Below, in pieces: positions 1-9,300 of a DNA stretch of 64,000 nucleotides. Source of the stretch: Desulfomonile tiedjei DSM 6799 (GTDB lineage: Bacteria; Desulfobacterota; Desulfomonilia; Desulfomonilales; Desulfomonilaceae); assembly GCF_000266945.1 (NCBI RefSeq), contig NC_018025.1, positions 6,328,001-6,392,000 on the forward strand, written 5' to 3'. The notes under the pieces were generated by a model. That model had not been told where the DNA came from, made no database searches, and saw nothing but the letters and a program-made list of their open reading frames with translations. The translations under genes were made by a program, and so were the position numbers. The stretch's first letter is position 1; every line of letters starts with the position of its first letter.

Positions 1-860
1 ACGATTACTGCATGCTCGACCTGTTGAATGCCGGCTCCAGTCTTAGAAAGGAGATTCGCCAGGAGCTTGTTGAGGGAATCCACAACCAGTGCTTGCATCT
101 GGCGGCTTTGGCTGGCACTTTCCCGGCAATAGGCAAGACGGCTCATCAAATCTTCGCCGTACGCGATTTGGGGGTTCATCCTTGCCTCGGAACCAATAGT
201 ATCGCCGGATTCGAGATCCACCAGGAAAGCGGCGATTTTCGTTGTTCCAAGGTCTACGGCAAGGCCTAGAGAACGAGGCGCTGGAAACACGTCAAATCTG
301 TTGATAATCTCCCGGTCTTGCAAAGTTACTGTTGTTAACTGTCTTCCGTGCTCTTTAGGAATTTCCTGCCGCAGAAGCTCCATATCGATCGTCGGATTCT
401 CGACATTGTGTTCCGACTCCAGCTCACGGACGATCTGCTGCCAGGTAGAAACCGGATGATGGATGGCGGGAGCTTCGGTTGAAATAACATACCGCCGACT
501 GGCAGGCTCCACTTCGATTTCGTAATCCAATCCTTCAAGCTGCAAATTCTGTTTTCCAACCAGGGATTCCGGCGGAATCTCGATCTTCACCGGGCCGAGA
601 ACTTCGGTCTGACAAGCCAGGCGAACTCCCTGGTTCAACTCGTCCGCAGACAATAATTTCGTTTCCGATTCGGTAGGCTCGTTTACTGTCCCTTCCAGGA
701 GGCGAATCCTACAGCGCCCGCATTGACCTCTTCCTCCACAGGGAGCTGTCATGATTTTCTGATCCTGAAAAACAATGAGCCTGGCAGCATCCAACACGGT
801 CATATGTTCCTGAACGTCGACGCGACGTCCGATGGGCTGAAACTCTACGCAAACACTCAA
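1..860 (-). CDS. Corrinoid activation protein, ferredoxin plus ASKHA ATPase (RACo/DUF4445 family), 3' part outside window
   Basis: The frame is open from a TTG at 860 to the left edge, so the C-terminal part is missing. TTG is preferred because GAAGGGAG lies a few bases upstream and the first in-frame ATG falls inside the ferredoxin fold. Residues 1-95 form a [2Fe-2S] ferredoxin with Cys41, Cys47, Cys50 and Cys83 in the plant-type spacing. Around residue 195 the ASKHA nucleotide-binding segment begins with AVDLGTTKIAAFLVD. Proteins of this family use ATP and low-potential electrons to return inactive Co(II) corrinoid proteins to Co(I). It is the last gene seen of the minus-strand methyl-transfer cluster, so the fused corrinoid protein at 4438-6039 is the likely client. 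A terminator-like hairpin separates it from the gene before it. Family assignment is firm; the client is inferred. Confidence 0.9.
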   Translation of the reverse strand, partial: MSVCVEFQPIGRRVDVQEHMTVLDAARLIVFQDQKIMTAPCGGRGQCGRCRIRLLEGTVNEPTESETKLLSADELNQGVRLACQTEVLGPVKIEIPPESLVGKQNLQLEGLDYEIEVEPASRRYVISTEAPAIHHPVSTWQQIVRELESEHNVENPTIDMELLRQEIPKEHGRQLTTVTLQDREIINRFDVFPAPRSLGLAVDLGTTKIAAFLVDLESGDTIGSEARMNPQIAYGEDLMSRLAYCRESASQSRQMQALVVDSLNKLLANLLSKTGAGIQQVEHAVI

Positions 861-891
861 ATTACGTTCTCCCTTCTATCGCTCCCAAGCA

Positions 892-928
892 AAACCGGGG
901 AAACCTCCCTATATGGAGTGTTTCCCCG
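892..928 (-). terminator. Hairpin with T-run between the MetH-activation-like gene and the activase gene
   Basis: CGGGGAAAC (896-904) pairs perfectly with GTTTCCCCG (920-928), with an inner CTCC/GGAG pair. Read on the minus strand the stem is followed by GGTTTTGC, so it looks like an intrinsic terminator or attenuator ahead of the activase gene. Confidence 0.6.
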
Positions 929-1064
929 AGCAATTAAGCTTCTATTTTGCGCTATTATACGATGGGATTGTATATTTTCCACCCTTTATTTCTCTTTGTA
1001 TCCGCGTCGAATTAAAGGTCGGAGACAAGACCGACTTTTTCAGCTCTGAAACAGACTGCAATCT

Positions 1065-1787
1065 TCATACTCTGTAGCGACACATTCTGTGAAGTGCGCA
1101 TTGCCGGCACGACTGCTCTTTTGACCATGCGGGCATCGCGGGTCCTATTCCCACAACGAAAGCAGACGTTTTTTGAGGAAGCATGAAATAGCTTGAAGTG
1201 AGTTTCACGCCGATTTCTTCAGCAGGTAAAACCTGGAAAAGCAATCCGAGGTTCTGTATCGGTAAGCCGGGCGTGCCAAAGAAGAGGGGACCTCCCGCGG
1301 TCAGGTTAGCGCCCGCTGCATGGGAACAGAGCAATTGACTGACTTCTGCGGCCAGGCTATCCACAGCCGCACTACCGATACCATCAAGAATGAGTGATTT
1401 CAGCAGATCCTTTTGCCTGTATTTAACGGCAGCCTCTTCCAACTGCTCGCCGATAGTGCAAATTGCCAGTCCGATATGCGTTGCATCTGGCGCTTTACGC
1501 TGCAACAGAGTTCCACATAAAGTTATGCCTCCGGCTAAAACTACTTGGTTGGGGGAGACCTCAAGGATTTGCAGGACCCGAGTGACAGCCCGTGCGCGAA
1601 TCAGAGTTCCCGACTGAACTTCTCCTGCTATCTTATCAAATTCCGCCAGGAGAATCGGAGCGACCGGCCTTTTTCGACCGGTCATTCCTGTGCGTCGCAA
1701 CATCTCGTCTCTGTCAAGGTGGACGGACAAATCACCAAAAATCCTGATTTCGCAGAGACGTTCAATCGCTTTATCGATATCGTCCAT
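1065..1787 (-). CDS. MetH activation-domain-like protein, probable corrinoid reactivation factor
   Basis: A 240-residue protein resembling the vitamin-B12-dependent methionine synthase activation domain, but standing alone. The central region (HIGLAICTIGEQLEE, then LDGIGSAAVDSLAAEV) and the later PGLPIQNLGLLFQVLPAEEIG region match that fold. The C-terminus carries a CRQC...C cysteine cluster at about residues 226-235, common in small stand-alone versions and possibly a metal site. The start at 1787 was chosen over an upstream in-frame ATG at 1838 because it gives a 17-base overlap with the stop of the URO-D gene, typical of translational coupling. In MetH this domain binds SAM for reductive reactivation of cobalamin; here it probably helps handle the neighbouring corrinoid protein. 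SAM binding is inferred, not shown. Confidence 0.75.
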   Translation of the reverse strand: MDDIDKAIERLCEIRIFGDLSVHLDRDEMLRRTGMTGRKRPVAPILLAEFDKIAGEVQSGTLIRARAVTRVLQILEVSPNQVVLAGGITLCGTLLQRKAPDATHIGLAICTIGEQLEEAAVKYRQKDLLKSLILDGIGSAAVDSLAAEVSQLLCSHAAGANLTAGGPLFFGTPGLPIQNLGLLFQVLPAEEIGVKLTSSYFMLPQKTSAFVVGIGPAMPAWSKEQSCRQCALHRMCRYRV

Positions 1788-3024
1788 ACTCTTTCGAGGT
1801 CTCCATCCAAGCAGCAACGTTTTCCGGCCTCGCTTCATCGATCAGGGCAGAGGCGCTCATGATATATCCTCCGCCATCTCCGCAAACATCGATAAGCTTC
1901 TTCGTGTGCTCTTTCACCTGTTCCACAGTTCCTGTTGCCAACAGTGAATTAGGGAAATTGCCCATAATGCATACCGTATCGCCCAACTTCTTCTTGGCTT
2001 CAAAAATGTCAGTTCCCTCGAAATGGTAGATACAGGTTCCCGGAGGGACATCCTTTATAATATCGAGTCGTTTGTTGTACAAACCTTCGATCAGAAGGTA
2101 CGGGTTACAACCACCTTCCACCAGATCGACGATCAACTTCTGCAAACTCGGCCAGTAGAACTCTTTGAAGTGTCTCACGGACATGAAGTTGTCCGTTCCC
2201 TTGTGCAGCGGAATGAACACTCTTGGATTCTTCTTTGCTTTGGCTCCGTTGATGCCCAGAGTACTCATGAATGGAGCTAACTGATCGACTGCCCGTTTCA
2301 ATTTGTCCGGCTGCGTGAGAAGATCGGTTGCCGCTCCTGTTGTTCCTCGGAGATTGTCGGCAACGAGATCGTAAGGCGCTAGTACAGTCTGTTCCTTGAT
2401 CGAGGGAAATCCCGAAGCAACAAGCTCCTGAGCAAAGGCTCCATAGATTTTTACCCATTGCGCCTGTTTCTTGGAAATATTCAAGAGGGTTTCCAGAGCC
2501 AGTTGGACTTCAGGGTCTGCGAAAGCCGGAAGCACTGCCGGCCAAACATAGCCCAGCGTCGCAGTGACCAAGGGTGGCAGTTTGGCAAGCCCTCGAAGAT
2601 TTCCTGCCAATCGAGGAAGAAGCTTTCGCAAATAGAACTCCGAAGGATTATGAAAGAGCTCCTCGTATTCCTCCTCCCGCATGTATTCCGATTCGACGAA
2701 TTGGAACGACTGGTTGTCCGGAACCCCGTGTCCCGGCCATTTCATAGCCAGGAAATCGAGTCCCGAAAGCACTTCATCCATGGCATATATAGTGAAATTG
2801 ACGCTGTACGTGGCGTCAGGTTCGAAATCGTAAATGGTGCGGCGCCATGCTTCCAGAGCTTTTTCCGGATTTACGTACGCTTCTCTGGGCGAGATTCCGG
2901 AATAGTAGCAGTTGAAGAAAGCGAACAAGGGTACTACGGGAACCCGATCCGGTTCCCTGAGGGCGATCGCGTCCAGAAGTCTCTTTTCTCTCTCCTGATA
3001 TTTCTGTTCATTGCTGGATTTCAT
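1771..3024 (-). CDS. URO-D family methyltransferase (MtaA/MtbA-like)
   Basis: A 417-residue member of the uroporphyrinogen decarboxylase superfamily. It opens with the family signature REKRLLDAIALREPDRVPVVPL and has the C-terminal barrel strands with CIMGNFPNSLLATGT and GGGYIMSASALIDEARPEN. In corrinoid clusters such proteins transfer methyl groups between a corrinoid protein and a thiol, or from a methylated substrate, rather than decarboxylating porphyrinogen. No heme genes lie nearby, which supports the methyltransferase reading. A clear AAGGAG lies seven bases before the ATG. It overlaps the following activation-domain gene and starts 71 bases after the MFS gene, so all are probably one transcript. 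The methyl donor cannot be read from the sequence. Confidence 0.85.
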   Translation of the reverse strand: MKSSNEQKYQEREKRLLDAIALREPDRVPVVPLFAFFNCYYSGISPREAYVNPEKALEAWRRTIYDFEPDATYSVNFTIYAMDEVLSGLDFLAMKWPGHGVPDNQSFQFVESEYMREEEYEELFHNPSEFYLRKLLPRLAGNLRGLAKLPPLVTATLGYVWPAVLPAFADPEVQLALETLLNISKKQAQWVKIYGAFAQELVASGFPSIKEQTVLAPYDLVADNLRGTTGAATDLLTQPDKLKRAVDQLAPFMSTLGINGAKAKKNPRVFIPLHKGTDNFMSVRHFKEFYWPSLQKLIVDLVEGGCNPYLLIEGLYNKRLDIIKDVPPGTCIYHFEGTDIFEAKKKLGDTVCIMGNFPNSLLATGTVEQVKEHTKKLIDVCGDGGGYIMSASALIDEARPENVAAWMETSKEYGRYR

Positions 3025-3095
3025 ACATATGCTCCTTCCCTGAATGTCTCAACGATGATGAGCGATCAAATGTCTTTCGTCGCCTGTAAGGACGC

Positions 3096-4370
3096 TCAGG
3101 GTTCTACCTTTGGTTTCGGGTCCTTGATGATGATCCCGGTGATAATGCCGATGACGGCCAGGGCTACAGACGTGAAAATGGCGTACTCGTACGACTTTGT
3201 GAGTGTTCGGATATAGCCACCCAAGTAGGGTCCGATAATCGCACCCACCATGAGGGGTGTTGTTGCAATCCCGTAATTCGTTCCGAAATGCTTGCTGCCG
3301 AAGCTTGAAGCAATCAATGAGGAAGCAATGGGAACGGAGCCGCCAAAAGCTGCACCGATGAGGACTACTGCCGTCAAAAGGGCAGCATATCCGAATGGGC
3401 CCACCAACAAGCCTAGACAGAGGAGCCCCGCCAACATGACGACTCCAGTGATAGTCATGGTGTGGTTGCGCCCCAGCTTGTCCCAGAGGAGGCCTACCGC
3501 GAGACGGCCGAGCCCGTTGCATACCGAGAAAACGCCCATTGCGAAAACGGCTGAAGCTGTAGACACTCCGCCCTCCACCGCGAATGGAACGATGTGACCG
3601 ATAATCATGAGGCCGCCTGTGAGAATAACCAAATGGAATGTCCACCAGATCCACCACGTGGAAGTGTGAAACATTTCTCGCCAGTCGTAGTCTTGCGCCT
3701 TGCGGGCAGGACCCGCAGGACCGGCCTGTTGCATTCCTGCCGGAAGCCATCCGACGGGCGGATACTTCAGGAATTGAGCCCCCAACAAACAGAACACCAG
3801 GCTCAGGATAGCGAATAACTTGAACGCCCATTCCCAGCCGACTTTGATGATGATGTACCCGGCCGTGGACCCAAGCACGAATGCTGCAAGTCCGAAGCCC
3901 ATCACGAGAATTCCTGAAACAAAGCCTCGACGATCTGGGAACCATCTCATGGCAGTCGCCATTGGAGCAATGTTTGCGTATCCGATGCCGAACCCGCAGA
4001 GTACGCCGTACGAAATGTACAGATGGATGAGGCTATCCGTCAGGGAGGCAAGAAAAAACCCCACAGCAAGCACTATTGAGCCTATGCTTACGACAACCCG
4101 AGGTCCTTTCTTATCGGTATGTTTACCGCCTGCAATCATTCCCACGACGAAGAAGATTATGGAAAGGGTAAATGCAAGTGATGTCTGGGCTCTTGTCCAT
4201 CCGAATTGTTTTTCCAGAGGAATAACAAAGATCGACCAGGCATAGAGCAGACCGAGAACAAGAGAAATAAGGAAGCCTACGATTACGTAAAGCCAACGAT
4301 TAGCCCCTTCAGCAGTTCTGTCGACAGGAGCCGAGTTGATTTGTCTTGATGCCATTGGTTGGGATGACAT
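3096..4370 (-). CDS. MFS transporter, OFA (oxalate:formate antiporter) family
   Basis: A 424-residue inner-membrane protein with about 12 hydrophobic helices and a short polar N-terminus. The first helix (GFLISLVLGLLYAWSIFVIP) with the following QFGWTRAQTSLAFTLSIIFF is characteristic of the OFA family, as is GKHTDKKGPRVV in the loop after helix 2. Family members exchange small carboxylates or take up aromatic or branched acids. Its place between the fused corrinoid methyltransferase and the URO-D gene suggests it imports the methylated substrate or exports the demethylated product. The start is supported by GAGGAG upstream. Substrate unknown. Confidence 0.88.
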   Translation of the reverse strand: MSSQPMASRQINSAPVDRTAEGANRWLYVIVGFLISLVLGLLYAWSIFVIPLEKQFGWTRAQTSLAFTLSIIFFVVGMIAGGKHTDKKGPRVVVSIGSIVLAVGFFLASLTDSLIHLYISYGVLCGFGIGYANIAPMATAMRWFPDRRGFVSGILVMGFGLAAFVLGSTAGYIIIKVGWEWAFKLFAILSLVFCLLGAQFLKYPPVGWLPAGMQQAGPAGPARKAQDYDWREMFHTSTWWIWWTFHLVILTGGLMIIGHIVPFAVEGGVSTASAVFAMGVFSVCNGLGRLAVGLLWDKLGRNHTMTITGVVMLAGLLCLGLLVGPFGYAALLTAVVLIGAAFGGSVPIASSLIASSFGSKHFGTNYGIATTPLMVGAIIGPYLGGYIRTLTKSYEYAIFTSVALAVIGIITGIIIKDPKPKVEP

Positions 4371-4437
4371 AATTTTTATCTCCTCGAAAGGTTTATTGCG
4401 TTTTTTCTCTATGGCTCACTCCGGACTTTACCGGCAG

Positions 4438-6039
4438 TCATTTTCCTGCTCCGTTTATCCATTGTTCGCACAAACGCACGGCATCCATGGCGTCATTGCC
4501 GTATGCGTCGGCTTGTGTATATTCTCGGATGTGGTCGTCAATCTGACCTCCTCCGATCATGAATTTGATTTCACGAATATTTTCCTCACGAATCGCGGCA
4601 ATCGTGTCCTTCATGGGATCGTAGGCCAAGGTAAGAAACCCGCTGAGGCCAATCACATCCGGCTTGAAATCCCGGGCCGCCTCCACGAATCTTTCATTGG
4701 GAACGTCCACGCCGAGATCCAAGACCTCGTACCCGTTGATATCCAACATTGTCACGACAATATCTTTGCCGATGTCGTGGATATCCCCTGCCACGGTTCC
4801 GATGATCACTCGACCCTTTTTGGGGCCTTCTGAGGTTCCGTCTGAAAGGTAGGGTTTCACGGCATCGGAAATTTCCTTGAGCATCCTTCCCGCAAGAATG
4901 AGTTCCGGGACAAAGTACTCTTCAGTCTCGAACAGACGGCCCACTTCAGTCATTGCTCGTCGTGAAGCATCCAAAATCAGCATGGGATCTGTTCCGGACG
5001 AAAGCGCTTGCTCAGTGAGTGTCTTGACCCTGTCTTTCTTCATCCCTACGAGGGATTCGACGATATCTTCCAGGACGTTGCCTTCTGATTCTTCGGCAAC
5101 AGTCTCTGCTTTGCTCGCCTGTTTTTCCTGATCCGATGCGGAAATAATCGTGGAATCGATAACCCCGGCCTGCTGAAGAGTAGTGATCAATCCCTGTAAT
5201 GCACGGGAAATTGTCTCTTTGTACGATCCGGAAACACCCTTGGACGAACCGATGTGTCCCTCGCGAAAAGCCTGGTTAAAGTTCATGCAATCCGGATCTT
5301 GACCGAGAACCATTTCAGCCGAGTAGATGATGTTTCGTAGTTCCCTGTCATTGGGATCTACGATTGCACTGTCCAATCCCGCTCCAATGGCTAGCGCGGC
5401 AAACGCCTGATTAATAATTCCTCTGGATGGCTGGCCGAAAGAGATATTGCTCAGACCGCACGTGAGATGTATGTTCGGAAACTCCTGCTTGATCCGGCGA
5501 ATCGTCTCGAATGCAACAATCCCGCTCTGATTGTCGGTCGCAATGGTGGTGACGAGAGGATCGACATAAAGCTGAGCTTCAGTCAGCCCGTTTTCCACGC
5601 ATAACCCGACCAGACGGCGAACTATCTCGAGCCTGTCTTCAGCAGTCTTGGGAATTCCATTGTCGTCGAGTGCCAGTACAACCAGATCGGTCCCGTATTG
5701 GGAAGCAAGTGGAAGAACTCCCTGTATGCGGGCCTTTTCTCCGCTCAACGAGTTAATCATCGGCAGTTTCTTTGCCGCGGTTATTCCTGCCAACAGGGCC
5801 TTCGGATTCGCACTGTCGATGCAGAGGTTGGTATCGGTGACCTCCTGGACTGTATTCACCAACCAGGTAATGTCATCCGGCTCCGAATCCGGATGCGTCC
5901 CGGCATTGACGTCCAGAAAGTGAGCGCCACCTCTGACTTGTGATAGGGCAAGATCCTGGATGAAGCTCGAATCCCTTTTCTTGATAGCTGCGGCAACTGC
6001 TTTACGCGTGCCGTTTATCTTTTCGCCAATGATGATCAT
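4438..6039 (-). CDS. Fused methyltetrahydrofolate methyltransferase and corrinoid-binding protein
   Basis: A 533-residue fusion. Residues 1 to about 265 form a pterin-binding TIM barrel of the AcsE/MtgA type: IIIGEKINGTRKAV, FLDVNAGT, the LCIDSANP strand, and LTCGLSNISFGQPSR. After an acidic linker (about 290-320), residues 325 to 530 form a corrinoid protein: a helical cap, then GTVAGDIHDIGKD (His near residue 417 as lower cobalt ligand), GLSGFLTLAYDPM and MIGGGQID. In most organisms these are two separate proteins. The fusion should move a methyl group between corrinoid and tetrahydrofolate within one polypeptide. GGAGG lies four bases before the ATG. It is the first gene of the minus-strand cluster and faces the sigma54 activator across a 330-base gap. 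Confidence 0.9.
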   Translation of the reverse strand: MIIIGEKINGTRKAVAAAIKKRDSSFIQDLALSQVRGGAHFLDVNAGTHPDSEPDDITWLVNTVQEVTDTNLCIDSANPKALLAGITAAKKLPMINSLSGEKARIQGVLPLASQYGTDLVVLALDDNGIPKTAEDRLEIVRRLVGLCVENGLTEAQLYVDPLVTTIATDNQSGIVAFETIRRIKQEFPNIHLTCGLSNISFGQPSRGIINQAFAALAIGAGLDSAIVDPNDRELRNIIYSAEMVLGQDPDCMNFNQAFREGHIGSSKGVSGSYKETISRALQGLITTLQQAGVIDSTIISASDQEKQASKAETVAEESEGNVLEDIVESLVGMKKDRVKTLTEQALSSGTDPMLILDASRRAMTEVGRLFETEEYFVPELILAGRMLKEISDAVKPYLSDGTSEGPKKGRVIIGTVAGDIHDIGKDIVVTMLDINGYEVLDLGVDVPNERFVEAARDFKPDVIGLSGFLTLAYDPMKDTIAAIREENIREIKFMIGGGQIDDHIREYTQADAYGNDAMDAVRLCEQWINGAGK

Positions 6040-6216
6040 GCGTCCTCCTGAGGAGATGGATTGTCAACCGCCTGACGCGGAAGTGTAGAAGGGGGAGGTC
6101 GGATCCGCTGCGGTTCGAGGCGAGAAGCAGGGGCATAAATCCGACCGGTTGTCTGATATCTCTCGCTCGTTCACGGCGGTATCGTCACCGCAGCGCTGCC
6201 CTTGCCGAATAGGAGA

Positions 6217-6232
6217 GACAAGAAACATGCCA
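6217..6232 (-). promoter_or_regulatory. Weak candidate sigma54 (-24/-12) promoter for the methyl-transfer cluster
   Basis: On the minus strand TGGCAT, five bases, then TTGT approximates the TGGCAC-N5-TTGC consensus, with GG and the spacing correct but T instead of C at the -12 pair. It lies about 180 bases before the first gene of the cluster and next to a sigma54 activator gene. One mismatch at a strongly conserved position makes it tentative. Confidence 0.3.
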
Positions 6233-6369
6233 TTCCCCGAGACCGGCTATTTATTTGATTTCATGGATCAATATTTGGGCACCGGAGGGAGAAGTCGGAA
6301 TTTGGAATTATGATATTTAGCAACGTCACGTTATTTGGTAAGATCTGCAGCTACAGCGAGGAGTCAAAC

Positions 6370-9300
6370 ATGCAACATCCCTTTGGTCACCCTGATGAAT
6401 GGACGGAAGAGCGCAGGCAGGTGATAATTCTCGCATCACTCATGCCACCCCCCATTTCATTGGACTTGCTCACAACAGTCACGGGCTTTTCACCAATCAA
6501 GGTTCTGAAGATTCTGGAAGAGCTGACAAATCAGGGGATCTTGCGATTATATGAGCCTGCAGGTCTTGGACATTATTGTTTTTCCGATCCCACCATGCCG
6601 GATACCACTCTGCGGGGCCTGGACAAGACTACCGTACGCGATCTCGCCCAGCTCCTCATACAGCACGTTTCAGGTTTGAACCTGTCTCCGGACGTGATTT
6701 CGCTATTCATCGCCAATGTATATTTTGTGTCCGAGTTGGAGAACAAAGCACTGGAACACATTCTGTGCGCAGCCAATTACTGTTTTCAGCATGGAGCCAA
6801 CGAAGCTGCTGCTGTCTATTACAGAATGGCCCTGGATACCTGCGAACAGTCCGATCAATCGACAAAGATCGAAGAGTTTCTGATAGATTCAGCAGTAGGG
6901 TTGATATCGGCTCAGGGGCATTGCATGCCTCTGAGCGAACAACGAGACACGCTGTTGAAGGCACAGGTTTGCGCCCGGAAGCTCAGCGATCGAATTCGTT
7001 TGTGCAAAATAGACCTTCTTCTCGGGGAAATAGCAAAATCAGCCGGAAACTATTCAGCAGCCGGGGACCTCTTTGAAGAGGCATGGAATTTCGCCACACT
7101 GCTCAATGATGACGAGATGAGGAAAAAAGCTGCTCTGGTTACGGCGGATTTTCTCTTTTGGCAGGGGAAAGTTGCAGAAGCAGTCGCCCGCTATGAGGAC
7201 GCGATTGGCGATCTCGAGCAGTTTCCCTCTGATGAAGCCACTCTCCGTGCATGCACCACCCTGGGATGGTGTTACGCTATCTGCGGTCAACCTGCACGAG
7301 GATTGGGGCTCATTGAAGCAGTTCGGCAAAAGGCGACGAGCCTCGGTTTTCGACAAGCCGAAATGGACGCCGGCGTCAGAAAAACGCTCACCTTGTTGGA
7401 TTCCGGATATATTGCGGAAATGGAAGTGGTGCTTCAGGACGTTTTCAAGAATTCGGAAGAAGACTTGGGAAATTATCGCCTGTGGGCATGCTATGCCGCT
7501 CATGCGTATGCGCTCTATACCAAGGGCGATCTGGAAGGTTGCTTCAAATTTCAGAAGAAAGCCTACGCCAAGTCAAAGGCCGTAGGTTGGTTTCATCATC
7601 GCGGCCCATTCAATTTCGAGTACATGGATGCGTTGGAAGAAGCCGGGATGATTCATCCCGAGATGAACTATGAATCTGAGCTGGAACGTGTAGCGAATTG
7701 GCCGGACTTCTACATGCAGGGAGTCGGAATGCGCTATCGGGCGCTCAGATTGCTGAAACAAGGCGGTCCCACAGAACAGGCGCTCTACTATCTTGAACAG
7801 AGCAGCTCGGTTTTGAGCGGAGTGGGAGCAGATTTAGAACTGGCCCGAACGAAAATTGAGCTTGCCCGGCTGTATCTTCGAGGATCTGAAAATGAGCTTT
7901 CCAGAAAACTGTTGAAGGAGGCGTACAAAGTCCTGTCAGGAGTGAACGAGGAACTGTTTCCGTACGAACTTCGGCCGTACCTGGACGGCGAGAGCGATCA
8001 TGACCGCATCATTCGGGTGTTGACGGATTTCGGAAATGCCGTGGGAACGGTTCGCGATCGCAAAAAGCTGCTGGAAAAGATTATCAGATTGCTCACGAGA
8101 TTGACGTTGGCCGGCAGAGGAGGATTCTTCATCGCAGGACAAGACGGTAAGCCTGAACTGGTTGCAAGCAGAAATCTCGATAAGACGATGGTGGAGTCTT
8201 CTCTTTTCAGATCGAGCTACGAGTTGATTCTGAATGCATTTAATGCCGATCTTCCGACAAACCGTGCAAACAAAATCGACGATCGCTCTGACGCAAGATC
8301 CGGAGACCGGATGGGATGGGCTCTTTGTCGTCCCGTTGTGCTTCAGGATCAAATATTGGGGGTCATATACCTGGACAACACGCTTGTAGATCTGTCCCCG
8401 CCGGAAACAGAGTTGGCGTTCCTCGAAGTTATTCTGAATCACGTGGCAGTGGCTTTGGACAATGCCCAAGCTTACGAAGAGATTATTCATCTCAAGGAAC
8501 GGCTTGAGGATGAGAACCGGTTCTACCGTATAGAAATGGAATCGTCGGCAAATCTTGTGTCGATCATGGGCAAGTCCCAAGGCATACAACGCGTGTTAAG
8601 TCAGATCAGACAAGTGGCACCCACGAATACTACGGTTCTGGTGTATGGGGAAACCGGAGTGGGCAAGGAACTCGTTGCTCGAGCAATTCACAATTCAAGC
8701 TCGCGTCGCGGCGGTCCGTTTATATCCGTAAATGTGGCATCCCTTGAGTTCGGCGTTATCAGCAGCGAACTGTTCGGACATGAAAAAGGATCGTTCACAG
8801 GGGCAATGCGTACGAGACGCGGTCGCTTCGAGCTGGCAGACGGCGGAACCTTGTTCCTGGACGATATAGATAATCTGCCTCTTGAAATCCAGGCTAAGAT
8901 ACTTCGCATTCTCCAGGAAAAAGAGTTTCAAAGGGTCGGAGGCGACAAGACGATTTATTCGGATTTCAGGTTGATCGCAGCAACGAATCAAAATCTGGAG
9001 GAGCTGATACGAAAGGATCAGTTCCGGTCTGATCTGTACTACAGGCTGAACGTATTTCCCATCCACGTGATCCCATTACGGGATCGCCTCGATGACATCC
9101 CGCTCCTGGCAGCGTTTTTCATGGAAAAGTACGCCGCCAAACTGGGAAAGAAGATATTGGGCATCAGCAAGAAAAATATGCAAAAGCTCTTGGCCTATCC
9201 GTGGCCCGGTAATGTAAGAGAACTCGAACATATTATCGAACGCGCGGTGATCCTGAGCGAGCACGAGCATCTTCTCGTCCCCGATCTCGTGAGCGGTGGA

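Noticed and set aside
2458-3216. Plus-strand frame of 252 codons opposite the URO-D gene
   Set aside because: Antisense shadow; the minus-strand protein has clear family motifs and a Shine-Dalgarno sequence.
3049-3945. Minus-strand frame of 298 codons overlapping the MFS gene
   Set aside because: It is a shadow of the MFS gene in another frame, rich in Arg, His and Ser, with no membrane helices.
6040-6309. Cobalamin riboswitch ahead of the corrinoid cluster
   Set aside because: No B12-box-like sequence or the expected multi-stem fold was seen on the minus strand.
6310-6369. Upstream start for the sigma54 activator
   Set aside because: The ATG at 6310 has its nearest purine-rich site 19 bases away, while the ATG at 6370 has GAGGAG at normal spacing.
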